The position numbers and the translations under genes are program-made. This document shows positions 8,171 to 17,303 of a stretch of 64,000 nt of DNA, in pieces. Below the pieces are notes generated by a model. The model had not been told where the DNA came from. It worked only from the letters and a program-made list of their open reading frames with translations, and made no database searches. How positions within the stretch are numbered: position 1 is the first letter of the stretch; every line of letters begins with the position of its first letter. Origin of the DNA: DASXHD01 sp036488725 (GTDB taxonomy: Bacteria; Myxococcota_A; Polyangia; Polyangiales; Polyangiaceae); contig DASXHD010000113.1 in assembly GCA_036488725.1 (NCBI GenBank), forward strand, positions 1-64,000. The letters are read 5' to 3'.

Positions 8171-9553
8171 TTACAACTTGAGGAGGTAGGCCATCAAGGC
8201 GGGCCGCTCCGCCGGAGTAAACGGCCGATCGATGCTGGCGCCAGTCGTCGTTAGGACCGGAGGAATCGGCCCATTCTTCGGAAAATTCGCGGCTACGAAT
8301 TTGAAGAACGCATCGTAATGATCGAGCACGTCGTCGAGCGTGTCGGCGCTGTTGTTGTGAAAGTACGGGGCCGTGTTCTTCAGGTCGCGGAGCTGCGGCA
8401 CGTCGAGCGCTTGCCAGTCGTCCTTGGCGGCTGGCACGAGCGGCGGCGCGCCAGGGCTGATGGAGGCGAAGCCAGTTAGCAGAGAGCGACCGGGGTCGGA
8501 GCTGTAGACGAGCACCTGCTGCCCGTTGGGGCGCGTGACCCGATAGAGCCGTGCGTTGCGCGCCAAACGAGGCGGGCACGGTTTGAAGCTCCACCGCGCC
8601 GGATTCTGTGTGTCGACCGGACGCGGGCATTGCGTATCGATGTCGCTGTACCGCGTGACGGGCGCCACCGCGTTGGACTGGCTCGGTCCGCCGTGGCACT
8701 GGGCGCACGAACGAGCGAATACGGCCTTACCGGCCTGCTCAAGCGGGGTGAGCTCGGGATCGGGGTCAGGCGCGGGAAGCCCATTGTCGATGGCGAGCGA
8801 CATGTCGCGAACGGCGTCGGAGCTGAATAGCGAATTTTCGAAAGCGGCGATGTCGTCGAGCATCCCCTGGCTCGGCGTGTTCTCGACCTGCGCATGATCC
8901 TGGAACGCACCGAGGGCCTGATCCTGCAAGGTGGCTTTGCGGGCGTCGAGCTGATAGCCGCCAGTGAGGTTGGGGCCGCGGAACCAGCTCTGCCCGCCCT
9001 GGTCCGGCCCCGTGAGCTTGACGTTCAAGACGGTCGGAACCGATCGCCAGACGTCGACTTCGGTGTCTGGCAACACCTGCATCGTGTCCGGGTCGACCAG
9101 CTGCATCGTCGACGGTAACGGGAAGGTGATGCGGATCAGGCCGTTCTCGCGGAGGTTCGAGTAATCCGACGCGTTGTTTCCATTTGTGCGGAAGTCGTCG
9201 GCATCGATCGGGCGGAAGAGCGGATCGTCGGCGTTCTTGTCGTGCTTTTGCTTTGCCTGAAGCGCCTCGTAGCGCGCCTCCACGTCGGCAGGCGAGAGCT
9301 GGAAAGAGTCCGTCGCCATATGGCAGTCGGAGCACGCGCGCCCGTTGCCATTCAGACCGTTCGGCGTCCTATCGAAGAAATCGTGTGCGCCGTGGGCGAC
9401 TGCGTCACACGGCTGGTTTCCGCAAAGCTGTCCGAGCCCGAGAGCCTGGTCGCTGCTGCCGATCGAACCCGAGGAGCATGCGGCGACGAGCGCGCTCCCG
9501 ACGACACCAAGAACAGCGATGAGTGACTCCCGCCCGCGGAACGAGTTTGCCAT
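8171..9553 (-). CDS. Di-haem cytochrome c peroxidase-like lipoprotein
   Basis: 460 residues with a lipobox VAAC (Cys26) and two haem-c sites, CSDCH (74-78) and CAQCH (283-287), the number and spacing typical of the MauG/CcpA di-haem peroxidase superfamily. The C-terminal region with LKNTAPYFHNNSADTLDDVL is the usual distal segment of these enzymes. The protein should sit in the periplasm anchored by lipid. The family reduces peroxides or carries out long-range oxidation, and which applies here is not visible. The stop is 85 bases upstream of the sulfotransferase start, so the two could share a transcript. Confidence 0.88.
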   Translation of the reverse strand: MANSFRGRESLIAVLGVVGSALVAACSSGSIGSSDQALGLGQLCGNQPCDAVAHGAHDFFDRTPNGLNGNGRACSDCHMATDSFQLSPADVEARYEALQAKQKHDKNADDPLFRPIDADDFRTNGNNASDYSNLRENGLIRITFPLPSTMQLVDPDTMQVLPDTEVDVWRSVPTVLNVKLTGPDQGGQSWFRGPNLTGGYQLDARKATLQDQALGAFQDHAQVENTPSQGMLDDIAAFENSLFSSDAVRDMSLAIDNGLPAPDPDPELTPLEQAGKAVFARSCAQCHGGPSQSNAVAPVTRYSDIDTQCPRPVDTQNPARWSFKPCPPRLARNARLYRVTRPNGQQVLVYSSDPGRSLLTGFASISPGAPPLVPAAKDDWQALDVPQLRDLKNTAPYFHNNSADTLDDVLDHYDAFFKFVAANFPKNGPIPPVLTTTGASIDRPFTPAERPALMAYLLKL

Positions 9554-9674
9554 GCTCCACCCTCGAGCAAGTGCGGTGCCAGCGGGTTTTCGGCCGAATT
9601 ACGACAGACTGTGGCCTTCCCATCTACAGTTCATGGCCGGCGTTGTGGACGAGTGGACAACGGGTCCACAATCG

Positions 9675-10196
9675 CTATCGCAAATCCAAACGATACGCGG
9701 TTACGACCACGCCCTTCACGGGCGGTGTAAAGTCGAACTCCGGTGCGCGCGCGTATTGCATCCGTTCGTACAAGCGAATCGCGTCCCGCATCACGGCGGT
9801 GGTGTGTAGGCCGAGTGCGTTGGCGCCGGCGCGTCGCGCGCGGACGGCGCATTCCTCCATCAGGGCGCGCGCGATGCCGCGCCCGCGCATTTCCGGTGGC
9901 ACCGCCAGAAGCCGAACCTCCGGGCAGCCCATACTCAGGGCGGCACGCGCGTGTGCGTTGGTGTCGGCAGGAAATAGGTAGACGCTGCCCACGAGCGCGC
10001 CTTCTTGCTCGGCAACAATCCGTTGAGCCGGCGTATCCGTGGTCAGAGTCGTCAGCAGCTGCTTGCTGAATCCGGCCCAAACGGCTTCGGGCATAGCTTT
10101 TTCGTATTGTGCGTAAGCCGCGAGCGTCATCTCGCGAATCGCTTCGGAGTCGGGCTCGGCCGCGTCTCGAATGAGCACGTTATGCGTCTGCAGCAT
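9675..10196 (-). CDS. GNAT-family N-acetyltransferase
   Basis: 173 residues. The acetyl-CoA-binding motif A appears as RLLAVPPEMRGRGIARALME and motif B follows with RLYERMQYARAPE. It transfers an acetyl group from acetyl-CoA to an amine; the target is unknown. I chose the ATG at 10196 because GGAGAG lies four bases upstream; an ATG at 10208 is also possible. Either start overlaps the end of the upstream sulfotransferase by 17-29 bases, so translation of the two is coupled. Confidence 0.88.
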   Translation of the reverse strand: MLQTHNVLIRDAAEPDSEAIREMTLAAYAQYEKAMPEAVWAGFSKQLLTTLTTDTPAQRIVAEQEGALVGSVYLFPADTNAHARAALSMGCPEVRLLAVPPEMRGRGIARALMEECAVRARRAGANALGLHTTAVMRDAIRLYERMQYARAPEFDFTPPVKGVVVTAYRLDLR

Positions 10197-11112
10197 CGCG
10201 CTCTCCATCCGGCATCTCGCCGGTCCGTAGCCAATGTGCGCACGCAGCGGGCAGCTGCCGCCCGGCGACCTCGTCGGCTTTTGCGATCTCCTCGGCGGAC
10301 AGCATGTCCTTCCAACGCCCGTTCGTCCCTTTGTTGAAGAACGTCCCGACGCCGTTAGTGAACGCACGTTCGAAGATGCGACTAAACTCACTATCGCCAG
10401 CCGCCTTGCGCATGTAATCGATATGGCAATGCTCGACGAGCCGCGGCAACATCGCATCGTCGATTGGAGTTCGGATATGCCGCGCGATGCGCCGGATCTG
10501 CCTTGGTAGGTCTGCCTTCAGAGTGTTGTAATGTACAAAAAGAACGTTTGGCAGATGGCGAATGTGCCACCAGCTGCCGACTTGATCCCAAATCGAGAAA
10601 TTGCCAGGGAAATACGTCCCATCGCCAGCCATGAATTCGTTGTAATACGTACGGACGTCGACGGTAATCGGCGCAAACCGAGGATAATCGAGGTCGGGCC
10701 GGTTGATAGCCGCCAGCTTCGCCTCCGTAAAGCTGCTGAAATGATTGTGCGCGCTCCACACCATGTCACGTATGTCGCGGGCGACGTAAATGTAACTTGC
10801 GTTCCCGTGGAATGCGAGAGCGTCCACAGGGAGATGGGTCTTCAAAGACCTCCGGGACTTCTGAGCGCGTAGCTCGGGGCGTGAGTCGTGCTGCGACACC
10901 ATTTCGAGCCAATCGCTCTCGCCGGCAACGTAACCTTCGCGCCCGCCGGACAGAAGCTGCCCGACGATCTGCTGTATCCATGTGGTGCCGCCTTTGGGCG
11001 GCGCGGCGATGATGACGTCGTCGTCCCGAATCTCGAACCCATTCCAGAGTGTCGAGTCGATCATGCGATTTCGGATCTCGCGCGTCTTTTTCGGTAGCCC
11101 GTGGTCGCCCAT
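10180..11112 (-). CDS. PAPS-dependent sulfotransferase
   Basis: 310 residues with an intact 5'-phosphosulfate loop APPKGGTTW (catalytic Lys present), 3'-phosphate site VARDIRDMVWS, and C-terminal FFNKGTNGRWKD, the K-G-x-x-G-x-W-K motif of cytosolic sulfotransferases. It would sulfate a small hydroxylated substrate using PAPS. The base composition is clearly less GC-rich than in genes beyond 12 kb, which suggests acquisition by transfer. It is followed by the overlapping acetyltransferase gene. Unlike the other sulfotransferase in this region, it keeps every expected catalytic element. Confidence 0.9.
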   Translation of the reverse strand: MGDHGLPKKTREIRNRMIDSTLWNGFEIRDDDVIIAAPPKGGTTWIQQIVGQLLSGGREGYVAGESDWLEMVSQHDSRPELRAQKSRRSLKTHLPVDALAFHGNASYIYVARDIRDMVWSAHNHFSSFTEAKLAAINRPDLDYPRFAPITVDVRTYYNEFMAGDGTYFPGNFSIWDQVGSWWHIRHLPNVLFVHYNTLKADLPRQIRRIARHIRTPIDDAMLPRLVEHCHIDYMRKAAGDSEFSRIFERAFTNGVGTFFNKGTNGRWKDMLSAEEIAKADEVAGRQLPAACAHWLRTGEMPDGERDAADA

Positions 11113-11199
11113 ATCCGCATTTGAAACTAACAGGGTGCCGCGGGCGCGGCAAGCGGTACCCGGACAGCTCTGCGGTCTCGCGGAAAATCGTTTTGCTTA

Positions 11200-12561
11200 T
11201 TAGAGGGAGTGATTTCGCATAAGCCGGTAGATGTAGGTCCGGTCCACACCGGCTTCACGCGCGGCGGCGGCAACGTTGCGATCGTGTTTTGCGAGTAGAC
11301 GTTTGAGGTACTCGCGTTCGCCGAGGGCAGTCCACTCGTCGCGGAACGTCTTGAAGTCCGCGGCGAAGATCGCCGACGCGGAGAGCGCTTCCAGCACCGC
11401 GTCGCTCGGCGGCGTGCTCTTCGGCGGCTCGTCGCCGCTCGCGGCTTGGCGGGAGGCGCTCATCTGCAACGCCTCCTCGGTCCCGAACGCGGCAGCGCGG
11501 TGGACGAAGTTTCGCAGCTCTCGGACGTTACCGAGCCACGGCCGCTTCATCAGCTCGCGCATCGTTTCCGGGTTAGGGAAAACACCCTTGGGCAAGAACG
11601 CCTGAACGAGTATCGGCAGATCGTCGAGCCGCTCGCGCAGCGGCGGCACGCTCACTGGCAGAACCGAAAGTCTGAAGTACAGGTCTTCGCGGAAGGCTCC
11701 GACATTGACCATCGTGCGAAGGTCTCTGTGCGTTGCCGAGATGAAACGAACGTCGACTTTCTTCCGCGAGGTCTCGCCCACCAACCGGATCGTGCTCGTT
11801 TCGAGCACGCGGAGCAGGTGCGGCTGCAGGCTCAACGGCAGCTCGCCGATCTCGTCGAGGAAGATCGTACCGCCGTCGGCAGCTTCGATCGCGCCGGTGC
11901 GAGCGCGATCGGCGCCTGTGAAAGCGCCTTTGACGTGGCCGAAGAGCTCGCTCTCGATGAGATGCTCCGGAAGCGCCGCGCAGTCGACGATAACGAAAGG
12001 CTCGGAGGCGCGCGCCGATGCGCCGTGAATGGCCTGGGCGACGAGCTCTTTGCCGGTTCCGGTCTCGCCTTCGATGAGGACCGGCGAGTCGTTCGCAGCG
12101 ATGCGAGCGAGGCTTGCGAACAGTCGGCGCATCGGCGGGCTAGCGCCGAGCAGCGGACCGAAGCTCGTATGCGGCCAAAGCTCGACGGGTTCTTCACCCG
12201 GGGAATAGTCGACCACGATTTCGGTCGCGCCCATACGGACTTTTCCGCCGTCGGGAATGCGCGCACCCCAGACGAGTAGTCCGTCGAGGAACGTACCGTT
12301 TTTGCTCCCGAGGTCACGAACCCATGCGCCGTCTTCACGCGGCACGAATTCGGCGTGAATGCGGGACACCGAACGATCGTTGAGCGCGATGTCCGAGCTC
12401 GGCGCGGACCCAACTGTCGCACGCTCCTTCAACACAAACGTGCGAGGTCCGGTGTAGTCCTTCCATCGAAGCGTTGCGTGGCCGAGCTGCTTGGACGTCG
12501 TGAGGCCAAACTCTTGGACCTTCGTTTCGTCCACGCCGGGGGGAACCGAGGGATGCTTCAT
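11200..12561 (-). CDS. FHA-domain sigma-54-dependent transcriptional activator
   Basis: 453 residues: an FHA phosphothreonine-binding domain (about 35-115, with the RIHAEF and GSKNGTFLDG elements), a sigma-54 AAA+ domain (Walker A GETGTGKE, GAFTGA loop that contacts sigma-54, Walker B FLDEIGE, R-finger region), and a Fis-type helix-turn-helix at the C-terminus. FHA-fused enhancer-binding proteins are abundant in myxobacteria and are thought to respond to Ser/Thr kinases. The ATG at 12561 gives the expected short lead into the FHA domain; an ATG at 12582 would add seven residues. It is divergent from the SDR gene 75 bases away, a possible target. Confidence 0.93.
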   Translation of the reverse strand: MKHPSVPPGVDETKVQEFGLTTSKQLGHATLRWKDYTGPRTFVLKERATVGSAPSSDIALNDRSVSRIHAEFVPREDGAWVRDLGSKNGTFLDGLLVWGARIPDGGKVRMGATEIVVDYSPGEEPVELWPHTSFGPLLGASPPMRRLFASLARIAANDSPVLIEGETGTGKELVAQAIHGASARASEPFVIVDCAALPEHLIESELFGHVKGAFTGADRARTGAIEAADGGTIFLDEIGELPLSLQPHLLRVLETSTIRLVGETSRKKVDVRFISATHRDLRTMVNVGAFREDLYFRLSVLPVSVPPLRERLDDLPILVQAFLPKGVFPNPETMRELMKRPWLGNVRELRNFVHRAAAFGTEEALQMSASRQAASGDEPPKSTPPSDAVLEALSASAIFAADFKTFRDEWTALGEREYLKRLLAKHDRNVAAAAREAGVDRTYIYRLMRNHSL

Positions 12562-12636
12562 GGAGGTGAGCGCCCGTATCATACGTGAAGGGCGGAGCGC
12601 GTTGACACGGCTTTTGGCGCGTGGTCGCATCGGCGG

Positions 12637-13407
12637 GTGACCCGGTTTCGCGAGCGCGTCGCGTGCGTCGTCGGCGCGGCGGGGGGAATGGGGTATGCCT
12701 GCGCGACGCGGCTCGCCGCGGAGGGGGCGCGCGTTGCGATTTGCGATCGCGACGGCGAGCGGCTCGTGGCCGCTGCCGCGAAAATCGAAGGCTCCGGCGC
12801 TTTCGAGCTCGACGTGCGCGACGAGGTTGCGGTCGCGAAGACGATCGAACGGATCGAATCGTCGATGGGACCGCTTGATCACCTCGTCGTCAGCTCGGGC
12901 GTATTTCGGGCTGAGCCGTTCTTCGACACGCCGCCCGAGATCTGGGGCGAGCTCTTCGCGGTGAATTTGTTTGGTGCGCTGTCGGTCCTGCGCGCAGTGG
13001 GCGGTCGCATGAAAGTGCGCAAGCGCGGGAGCATCGTCGTCGTTGCATCGCAGTCGGCCAAAGTCGTTCGCGTTCGGCAAGCCGCGTACGGCGCGTCGAA
13101 GGCCGCTCTCACGTATGCGACCAAAGCGATCGGGCTCGAGCTCGCGCCGCTCGGCGTCCGCGTGAACGTCGTGCAGCCGGGCACGACCGACACGCCCCTC
13201 GCGCGCAATCTTTGGGACCAGGGAAAGGGCTCGGCCGACGTCCACATTCGCGGCGCGCTCGAGAGCTTCCGCGCGCCGATACCGCTTGGGAAGGTCGGGA
13301 CGGCCGACGACGTCGCGGGCGCGGTCGTGTTTCTGCTGTCCGACGACGCGGGGCACATCACGATGAGCGAAATCGTCGTCGACGGTGGGTCCAGCTACAT
13401 CGCGTGA
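12637..13407 (+). CDS. SDR-family dehydrogenase, EntA/DhbA-like
   Basis: 256 residues with the classical short-chain dehydrogenase features: cofactor loop GAAGGMG near the N-terminus, catalytic Ser and Y-x3-K (YGASK), and the C-terminal VVDGG. The stretch PGTTDTPLARNLW, IPLGKVG and HITMSEIVVDGG closely resembles 2,3-dihydro-2,3-dihydroxybenzoate dehydrogenase of siderophore pathways. No other dihydroxybenzoate gene (isochorismate synthase, isochorismatase, adenylation enzyme) is in the window, so the substrate is uncertain. The start is GTG. The stop abuts the convergent enolase-superfamily gene. A cytosolic NAD-dependent role is expected. Confidence 0.85.
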   Translation: MTRFRERVACVVGAAGGMGYACATRLAAEGARVAICDRDGERLVAAAAKIEGSGAFELDVRDEVAVAKTIERIESSMGPLDHLVVSSGVFRAEPFFDTPPEIWGELFAVNLFGALSVLRAVGGRMKVRKRGSIVVVASQSAKVVRVRQAAYGASKAALTYATKAIGLELAPLGVRVNVVQPGTTDTPLARNLWDQGKGSADVHIRGALESFRAPIPLGKVGTADDVAGAVVFLLSDDAGHITMSEIVVDGGSSYIA

Positions 13408-14508
13408 TCAACCGAAGGTTCGCGTGCGCGCCGTGCGTTTGCGGACGCGCTCTTCGATGACTTCGTAGCCGAGGCCGGGTCCCGTCGGGACTTCGATGGC
13501 GCCGTTGTTCGCGCGGATGGGGGGCTCGACCAGATCTTCGTCGAAATATTTGTCCGAGCCGGAGACGTCGCCGGGGAGGGTGAAGCCGGGGAGGCTCGCG
13601 AGGGCGACGTTGGCGGCGCGGCCGATGCCGTAGTCGTGCATGCCGCCGCACCACATTGGGATTCTGTGGGTGACATAGGCGTCGTGGATGCGTTTGGCTT
13701 CGAGGAGGCCGCCGACGCGTCCCGCCTTCAGGTTGAGCACGCGGCAGCTTCCGAGCTCGAGGGCGTTCTTGGCTTGCGCCTCGGACTTCACGCTCTCGTC
13801 GAGACAGACAGGCGTTTTGATTTCTTTTTGCAGCTTCGCGTGATCGACGAGATCGTCCCACGCGAGGGGCTGCTCGATCATCATGAGGTCGAATCCGTCG
13901 AGTCGGCGAAGGCGCTCGGTATCGGCGAGCGTGTAGGTCGAGTTGGCGTCGGCCATGAAAGCGACTTTGGGGAAGCGCGGGCGGAGCTTTTCGAAGAGCT
14001 CGGCGTCGTGACTGGGGGAAATTTTCAGCTTCACGCGGCGATAACCCTCCGCGACGTGCTGGGCGATGCGGTCGCAGAGCGAGTCGAAGGCTTCCATGCC
14101 GAGGCTGACGCCCGAGAAAATTTCTTTGCGCGTTCCGCCGAGCATCGACGCGAGGGAGACGCCGCGCGCGCGGGCAAAGAGGTCCCAGACGGCCATTTCG
14201 AGGCCTGCGCGCGCGAATGTGTTGCCTTTCACGTGGTGATACGCGGCGACGAACGACTCGACGTCGGAGAATTCCTTTCCGAGCACCGAGGGGATCAAAA
14301 ATGTTTCGAGCATGTGCCACGAGCTATCGGCGGTCTCGCCGAGATAGTACGGATCGTTCGGCGCGGAGCACTCGCCCCACCCGACTCCGTCGCTCGAGCG
14401 GATGCGAATCAAGAGATGTCGCAGCTCGTCGGCGGCGTGGGTGCTCGCCTGAAACTTCACTTTGAGGCTCATTCGTACTTCGTAGAGATCGATTGCGTCT
14501 ATTTTCAT
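13408..14508 (-). CDS. Enolase-superfamily enzyme (o-succinylbenzoate synthase / N-acylamino acid racemase group)
   Basis: 366 residues of the muconate-lactonizing subgroup: a capping domain (about 1-130) and a barrel with the KxK base VKLKI, metal ligands in MADANS, IEQP and LDES, and the second catalytic Lys in LNLKAGRVGG. These match the OSBS/NAAAR family, whose members make o-succinylbenzoate for menaquinone or racemise N-acylamino acids. No other men gene is visible, so the annotation as MenC is not secure. The start overlaps the stop of the FAD oxidoreductase upstream by four bases (ATGA), so the two are made together. Confidence 0.88.
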   Translation of the reverse strand: MKIDAIDLYEVRMSLKVKFQASTHAADELRHLLIRIRSSDGVGWGECSAPNDPYYLGETADSSWHMLETFLIPSVLGKEFSDVESFVAAYHHVKGNTFARAGLEMAVWDLFARARGVSLASMLGGTRKEIFSGVSLGMEAFDSLCDRIAQHVAEGYRRVKLKISPSHDAELFEKLRPRFPKVAFMADANSTYTLADTERLRRLDGFDLMMIEQPLAWDDLVDHAKLQKEIKTPVCLDESVKSEAQAKNALELGSCRVLNLKAGRVGGLLEAKRIHDAYVTHRIPMWCGGMHDYGIGRAANVALASLPGFTLPGDVSGSDKYFDEDLVEPPIRANNGAIEVPTGPGLGYEVIEERVRKRTARTRTFG

Positions 14509-15824
14509 TTCGGATCACCCAAAAACGCGCCGGCGGCGCGCAGTCGTTCTTGTAATTGCGATATGTTGATTTGCGATATCGCCGTACGCGATTGGGCGGA
14601 GAGGGCCGCGGCAGTGCCGGCGGCTTGGCCCATCGCGAAGCACGGGCCGCTCACGCGGAGCGAGGCTTGACCCTCGTGCGTCGCGGATGCGCATCGGCCT
14701 GCGACCAAGAGGTTCGTCACGTCGCGGGGCACGAGGCAGCGAAATGGGATTTGGTGGTAGCCGCGCTCGGCGGGCCAACGCCAGACGACGTCGCCGCGCA
14801 CGTGCTCCTCGACGGGCCAGCCGTTGACGCCGATCGCGTCTGGGAAATCGCGGCACGCGAGGACGTCGTCACCCGTGAGCACGTAGGCGCCGACGACGCG
14901 GCGCGTTTCGCGGATGCCGAGCTGAGGCGCGATCTCGAGCAAGTACGAGTCGGAAAAACCGGGGACGCGGCGGCGCAGAAAATCGTGGAAGCGGCGGATT
15001 TGGCGGCGACCGTCGACCTCGCCGTGGCGGAGATCGTCGTGTGAGGTGCCATCGACTGCGCGGCCATCGCGTGCGATTTGGGTCGCGTTGACGCGCCACT
15101 CGCGCGCGTGCGCTTGCGGGTTCACGTAGGCGGCGCGCCGCGGGAACGGTTCTCCGCTCTCCTTTTCTTCCGCTTCGATGAGCGCGCGGAGCTTCGGCTT
15201 GCCTTCGGCGAGCGCGACCGCGTCGTCGACGTTGCCGAGACGGAACATGAGCGTCGGGAACGCGAGATCGCCTTTTTCGTACGGCGCGCCGGCCCACGCG
15301 GCGAGGTCGGCGTCGCCCGAGCAGTCGATGAAAACGTCGCCCACGATCGCGCCTCGGCCGGATTTCGTTTCGATGAAGAGGGCTTCGATCGTGCGCTCGG
15401 ACATGCGCACGCCGGCGGCGAATGCGTGGAGATGCAGATCGACGCCCGAGCCGACGACGAGATCGTCGGCGACGCATTTGTATGCGCCGACATCGTACGA
15501 CTGCGCGACGGTACGGCCGAGCACCGAGTGCGTACGGTTCAGTCCGCCGAGCGAGGAGAGCCGATCGACGATCTCGTCGGCGAGGCCGTGGACGACGCGT
15601 TGGATTTCGCCGTGCACGTTGGCGTGGAGACCGCAGAAGCTCGTGACCATCGCGGCGGTGCCCATGCCGCCGAGGAAACCGTAGCGCTCGACGAGCGCGA
15701 CGGTCGCGCCGGCGCGTGCGGCGCTCACGGCTGCGGCGATGCCCGACGGGCCTCCGCCGAGGACGACGACTTGCGCGCGCGCGATGACCGTCGTCTGCCG
15801 CGCCGGCTCGTCGATGAACGCCAT
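14505..15824 (-). CDS. FAD-dependent oxidoreductase (FAD_oxidored family)
   Basis: 439 residues with the N-terminal dinucleotide loop VVVLGGGPSGIAAAVSAARA (about 20-39), the conserved FLGGMGTAAMV segment after the ribose-binding Glu, and the C-terminal AGRCASATHEGQASLRV / GQAAGTAAA region of the FAD-dependent family related to thiazole synthase and fumarate-reductase-like flavoproteins. The reaction is not known for this group. It is translationally coupled to the downstream enolase-superfamily gene, which suggests successive steps on one substrate. It is cytosolic; no signal peptide is seen. It is divergent from the pentahaem lipoprotein gene. Confidence 0.85.
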   Translation of the reverse strand: MAFIDEPARQTTVIARAQVVVLGGGPSGIAAAVSAARAGATVALVERYGFLGGMGTAAMVTSFCGLHANVHGEIQRVVHGLADEIVDRLSSLGGLNRTHSVLGRTVAQSYDVGAYKCVADDLVVGSGVDLHLHAFAAGVRMSERTIEALFIETKSGRGAIVGDVFIDCSGDADLAAWAGAPYEKGDLAFPTLMFRLGNVDDAVALAEGKPKLRALIEAEEKESGEPFPRRAAYVNPQAHAREWRVNATQIARDGRAVDGTSHDDLRHGEVDGRRQIRRFHDFLRRRVPGFSDSYLLEIAPQLGIRETRRVVGAYVLTGDDVLACRDFPDAIGVNGWPVEEHVRGDVVWRWPAERGYHQIPFRCLVPRDVTNLLVAGRCASATHEGQASLRVSGPCFAMGQAAGTAAALSAQSRTAISQINISQLQERLRAAGAFLGDPK

Positions 15825-15949
15825 CTCGCGCCATCGTCACTCACTGCGTCGCCTCGAGCAAGCGCGCGTCGCGGCGCACACGTAGGAGAGTGGCGGACGA
15901 AACTGCGTGATTGCAGCCGCGCGTCCGAGGGCCGAGAATCGCCCGTACG

Positions 15950-17302
15950 ATGAGGACTCCCTTCGTCGGGTTGGCCATTGCGTGCGCGCTCGCGCTGGCG
16001 GTGGCGTGCTCGTCGAGTGCTCCGCCTCCGCCGCCGCCCACGATGCTCACGCAGGAGCAGCTCCAGGACCCGACGATTTGCAAAGAGTGCCACGAAGCGC
16101 AGTACGACCAGTGGGCTTCGAGCATGCACGCGTACGCCGGCGAGGATCCGATCTTCATCGCGATGAACGCGCGCGGGCAGCGCGACACGGGCGGCGCGCT
16201 CGGAACGTTTTGTGTGCAGTGTCACGCGCCGCTCGCGGTCCGCGCGGGCCTCACGACCGACGGACAGAACCTCGCGTCGCTGCCGGCGTCGTCGAAAGGC
16301 GTCACGTGTTTTTTCTGTCACGCGGTGAGCGGCGCGGGCGGCGCCGACGACGATCCGCTCACGCTCGGCACCGACGGGGTGATGCACGCGGCGATCGCGG
16401 ACCCGGCGCCGGGCGCGCCGCACGCCGGCGACTACTCGCTCTTGCACGATGGTCACGTGCTCGCTTCGTCGCAGCTATGCGGCAGCTGTCACGACGTCAC
16501 CAATCAGCACGGCGTTTCGATCGAGCGCACGTTCGCCGAGTGGAGCCAATCGGAGTACTCGCACCAGCTCAGCGCGAACGACAACACGCGCTCCTGCCCA
16601 TCGTGTCACATGCCGAGCAGCCAGGGGCAGGCCGCGACGCAGCCGCCGACGTCGCCGGTGCGCGAGATCCACGATCACTCGATGGCCGGGGTCGATCTCG
16701 CGCTCATTTCATTTCCTGGGGTGGACGCGCAGCGGACGCTCGTGCAGCAGCAGCTCGACGCGGCGGTGACGATCAAGCTGTGCGTCGCGAGCGACACCGC
16801 GAACGTGACGCTCGAATCGGAGGGCGTCGGGCATTCGTGGCCGAGCGGGGCGATTCAAGATCGGCGCGCGTGGCTCGAGCTCGTCGCGAAGTCGGCCGGG
16901 CAGGTCGTCTTTCAGTCGGGCGTGGTCGCCGACGGACAATCGGTGCTCTCGATCAATGACCCCAATTTGTGGGTGTTTCGCGAGCCGATGCTCGACGACG
17001 GCGGCAGCGAGGTCTCGTTCTTGTGGCAAGCGACGTCGGTCGGCACCACGAACGCGCTGCCTGCCGCGACGGCCCTCGTCGGGACCGGCGCGGCGCACTC
17101 GGTCACGCGATCGTTCACGCTCCCCGCCGGGGTCGACGACGTCACGGCGCGCGTTCGCATCGCGGCGCTCGACCCGGCGCAGCTCGCCGATCTGGTCGCG
17201 AGCGGTGATCTCGATCCGTCAGTGCCGGCTGCGATGACGACGATCTCGCTCGCGGGCGGAACCACGGCATGGACCGCGGGCGGCGCGTCGTGCGTTCCTT
17301 AG
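15950..17302 (+). CDS. Pentahaem cytochrome c lipoprotein
   Basis: 450 residues. A lipoprotein signal with lipobox AVAC (Cys20) and a Pro-rich spacer precede a cytochrome c554-like module with five CxxCH motifs: CKECH, CVQCH, CFFCH, CGSCH and CPSCH. The C-terminal half (about 240-450) is beta-rich and haem-free. Such proteins carry electrons at the outer membrane or in the periplasm, and some are tetrathionate or hydroxylamine-type oxidoreductases. The specific role is unknown. I used the ATG at 15950 because it places the signal peptide at the N-terminus; an in-frame TTG lies 39 bases upstream. Confidence 0.88.
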   Translation: MRTPFVGLAIACALALAVACSSSAPPPPPPTMLTQEQLQDPTICKECHEAQYDQWASSMHAYAGEDPIFIAMNARGQRDTGGALGTFCVQCHAPLAVRAGLTTDGQNLASLPASSKGVTCFFCHAVSGAGGADDDPLTLGTDGVMHAAIADPAPGAPHAGDYSLLHDGHVLASSQLCGSCHDVTNQHGVSIERTFAEWSQSEYSHQLSANDNTRSCPSCHMPSSQGQAATQPPTSPVREIHDHSMAGVDLALISFPGVDAQRTLVQQQLDAAVTIKLCVASDTANVTLESEGVGHSWPSGAIQDRRAWLELVAKSAGQVVFQSGVVADGQSVLSINDPNLWVFREPMLDDGGSEVSFLWQATSVGTTNALPAATALVGTGAAHSVTRSFTLPAGVDDVTARVRIAALDPAQLADLVASGDLDPSVPAAMTTISLAGGTTAWTAGGASCVP

Positions 17303-17303
17303 C

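Noticed and set aside
12562..13356. N-terminal extension of the FHA regulator
   Set aside because: It runs antisense through the SDR gene, which has a full set of motifs; the extension has none.
12637..13407. Siderophore biosynthesis cluster
   Set aside because: Only an EntA-like SDR is present; no isochorismate or NRPS genes are nearby.
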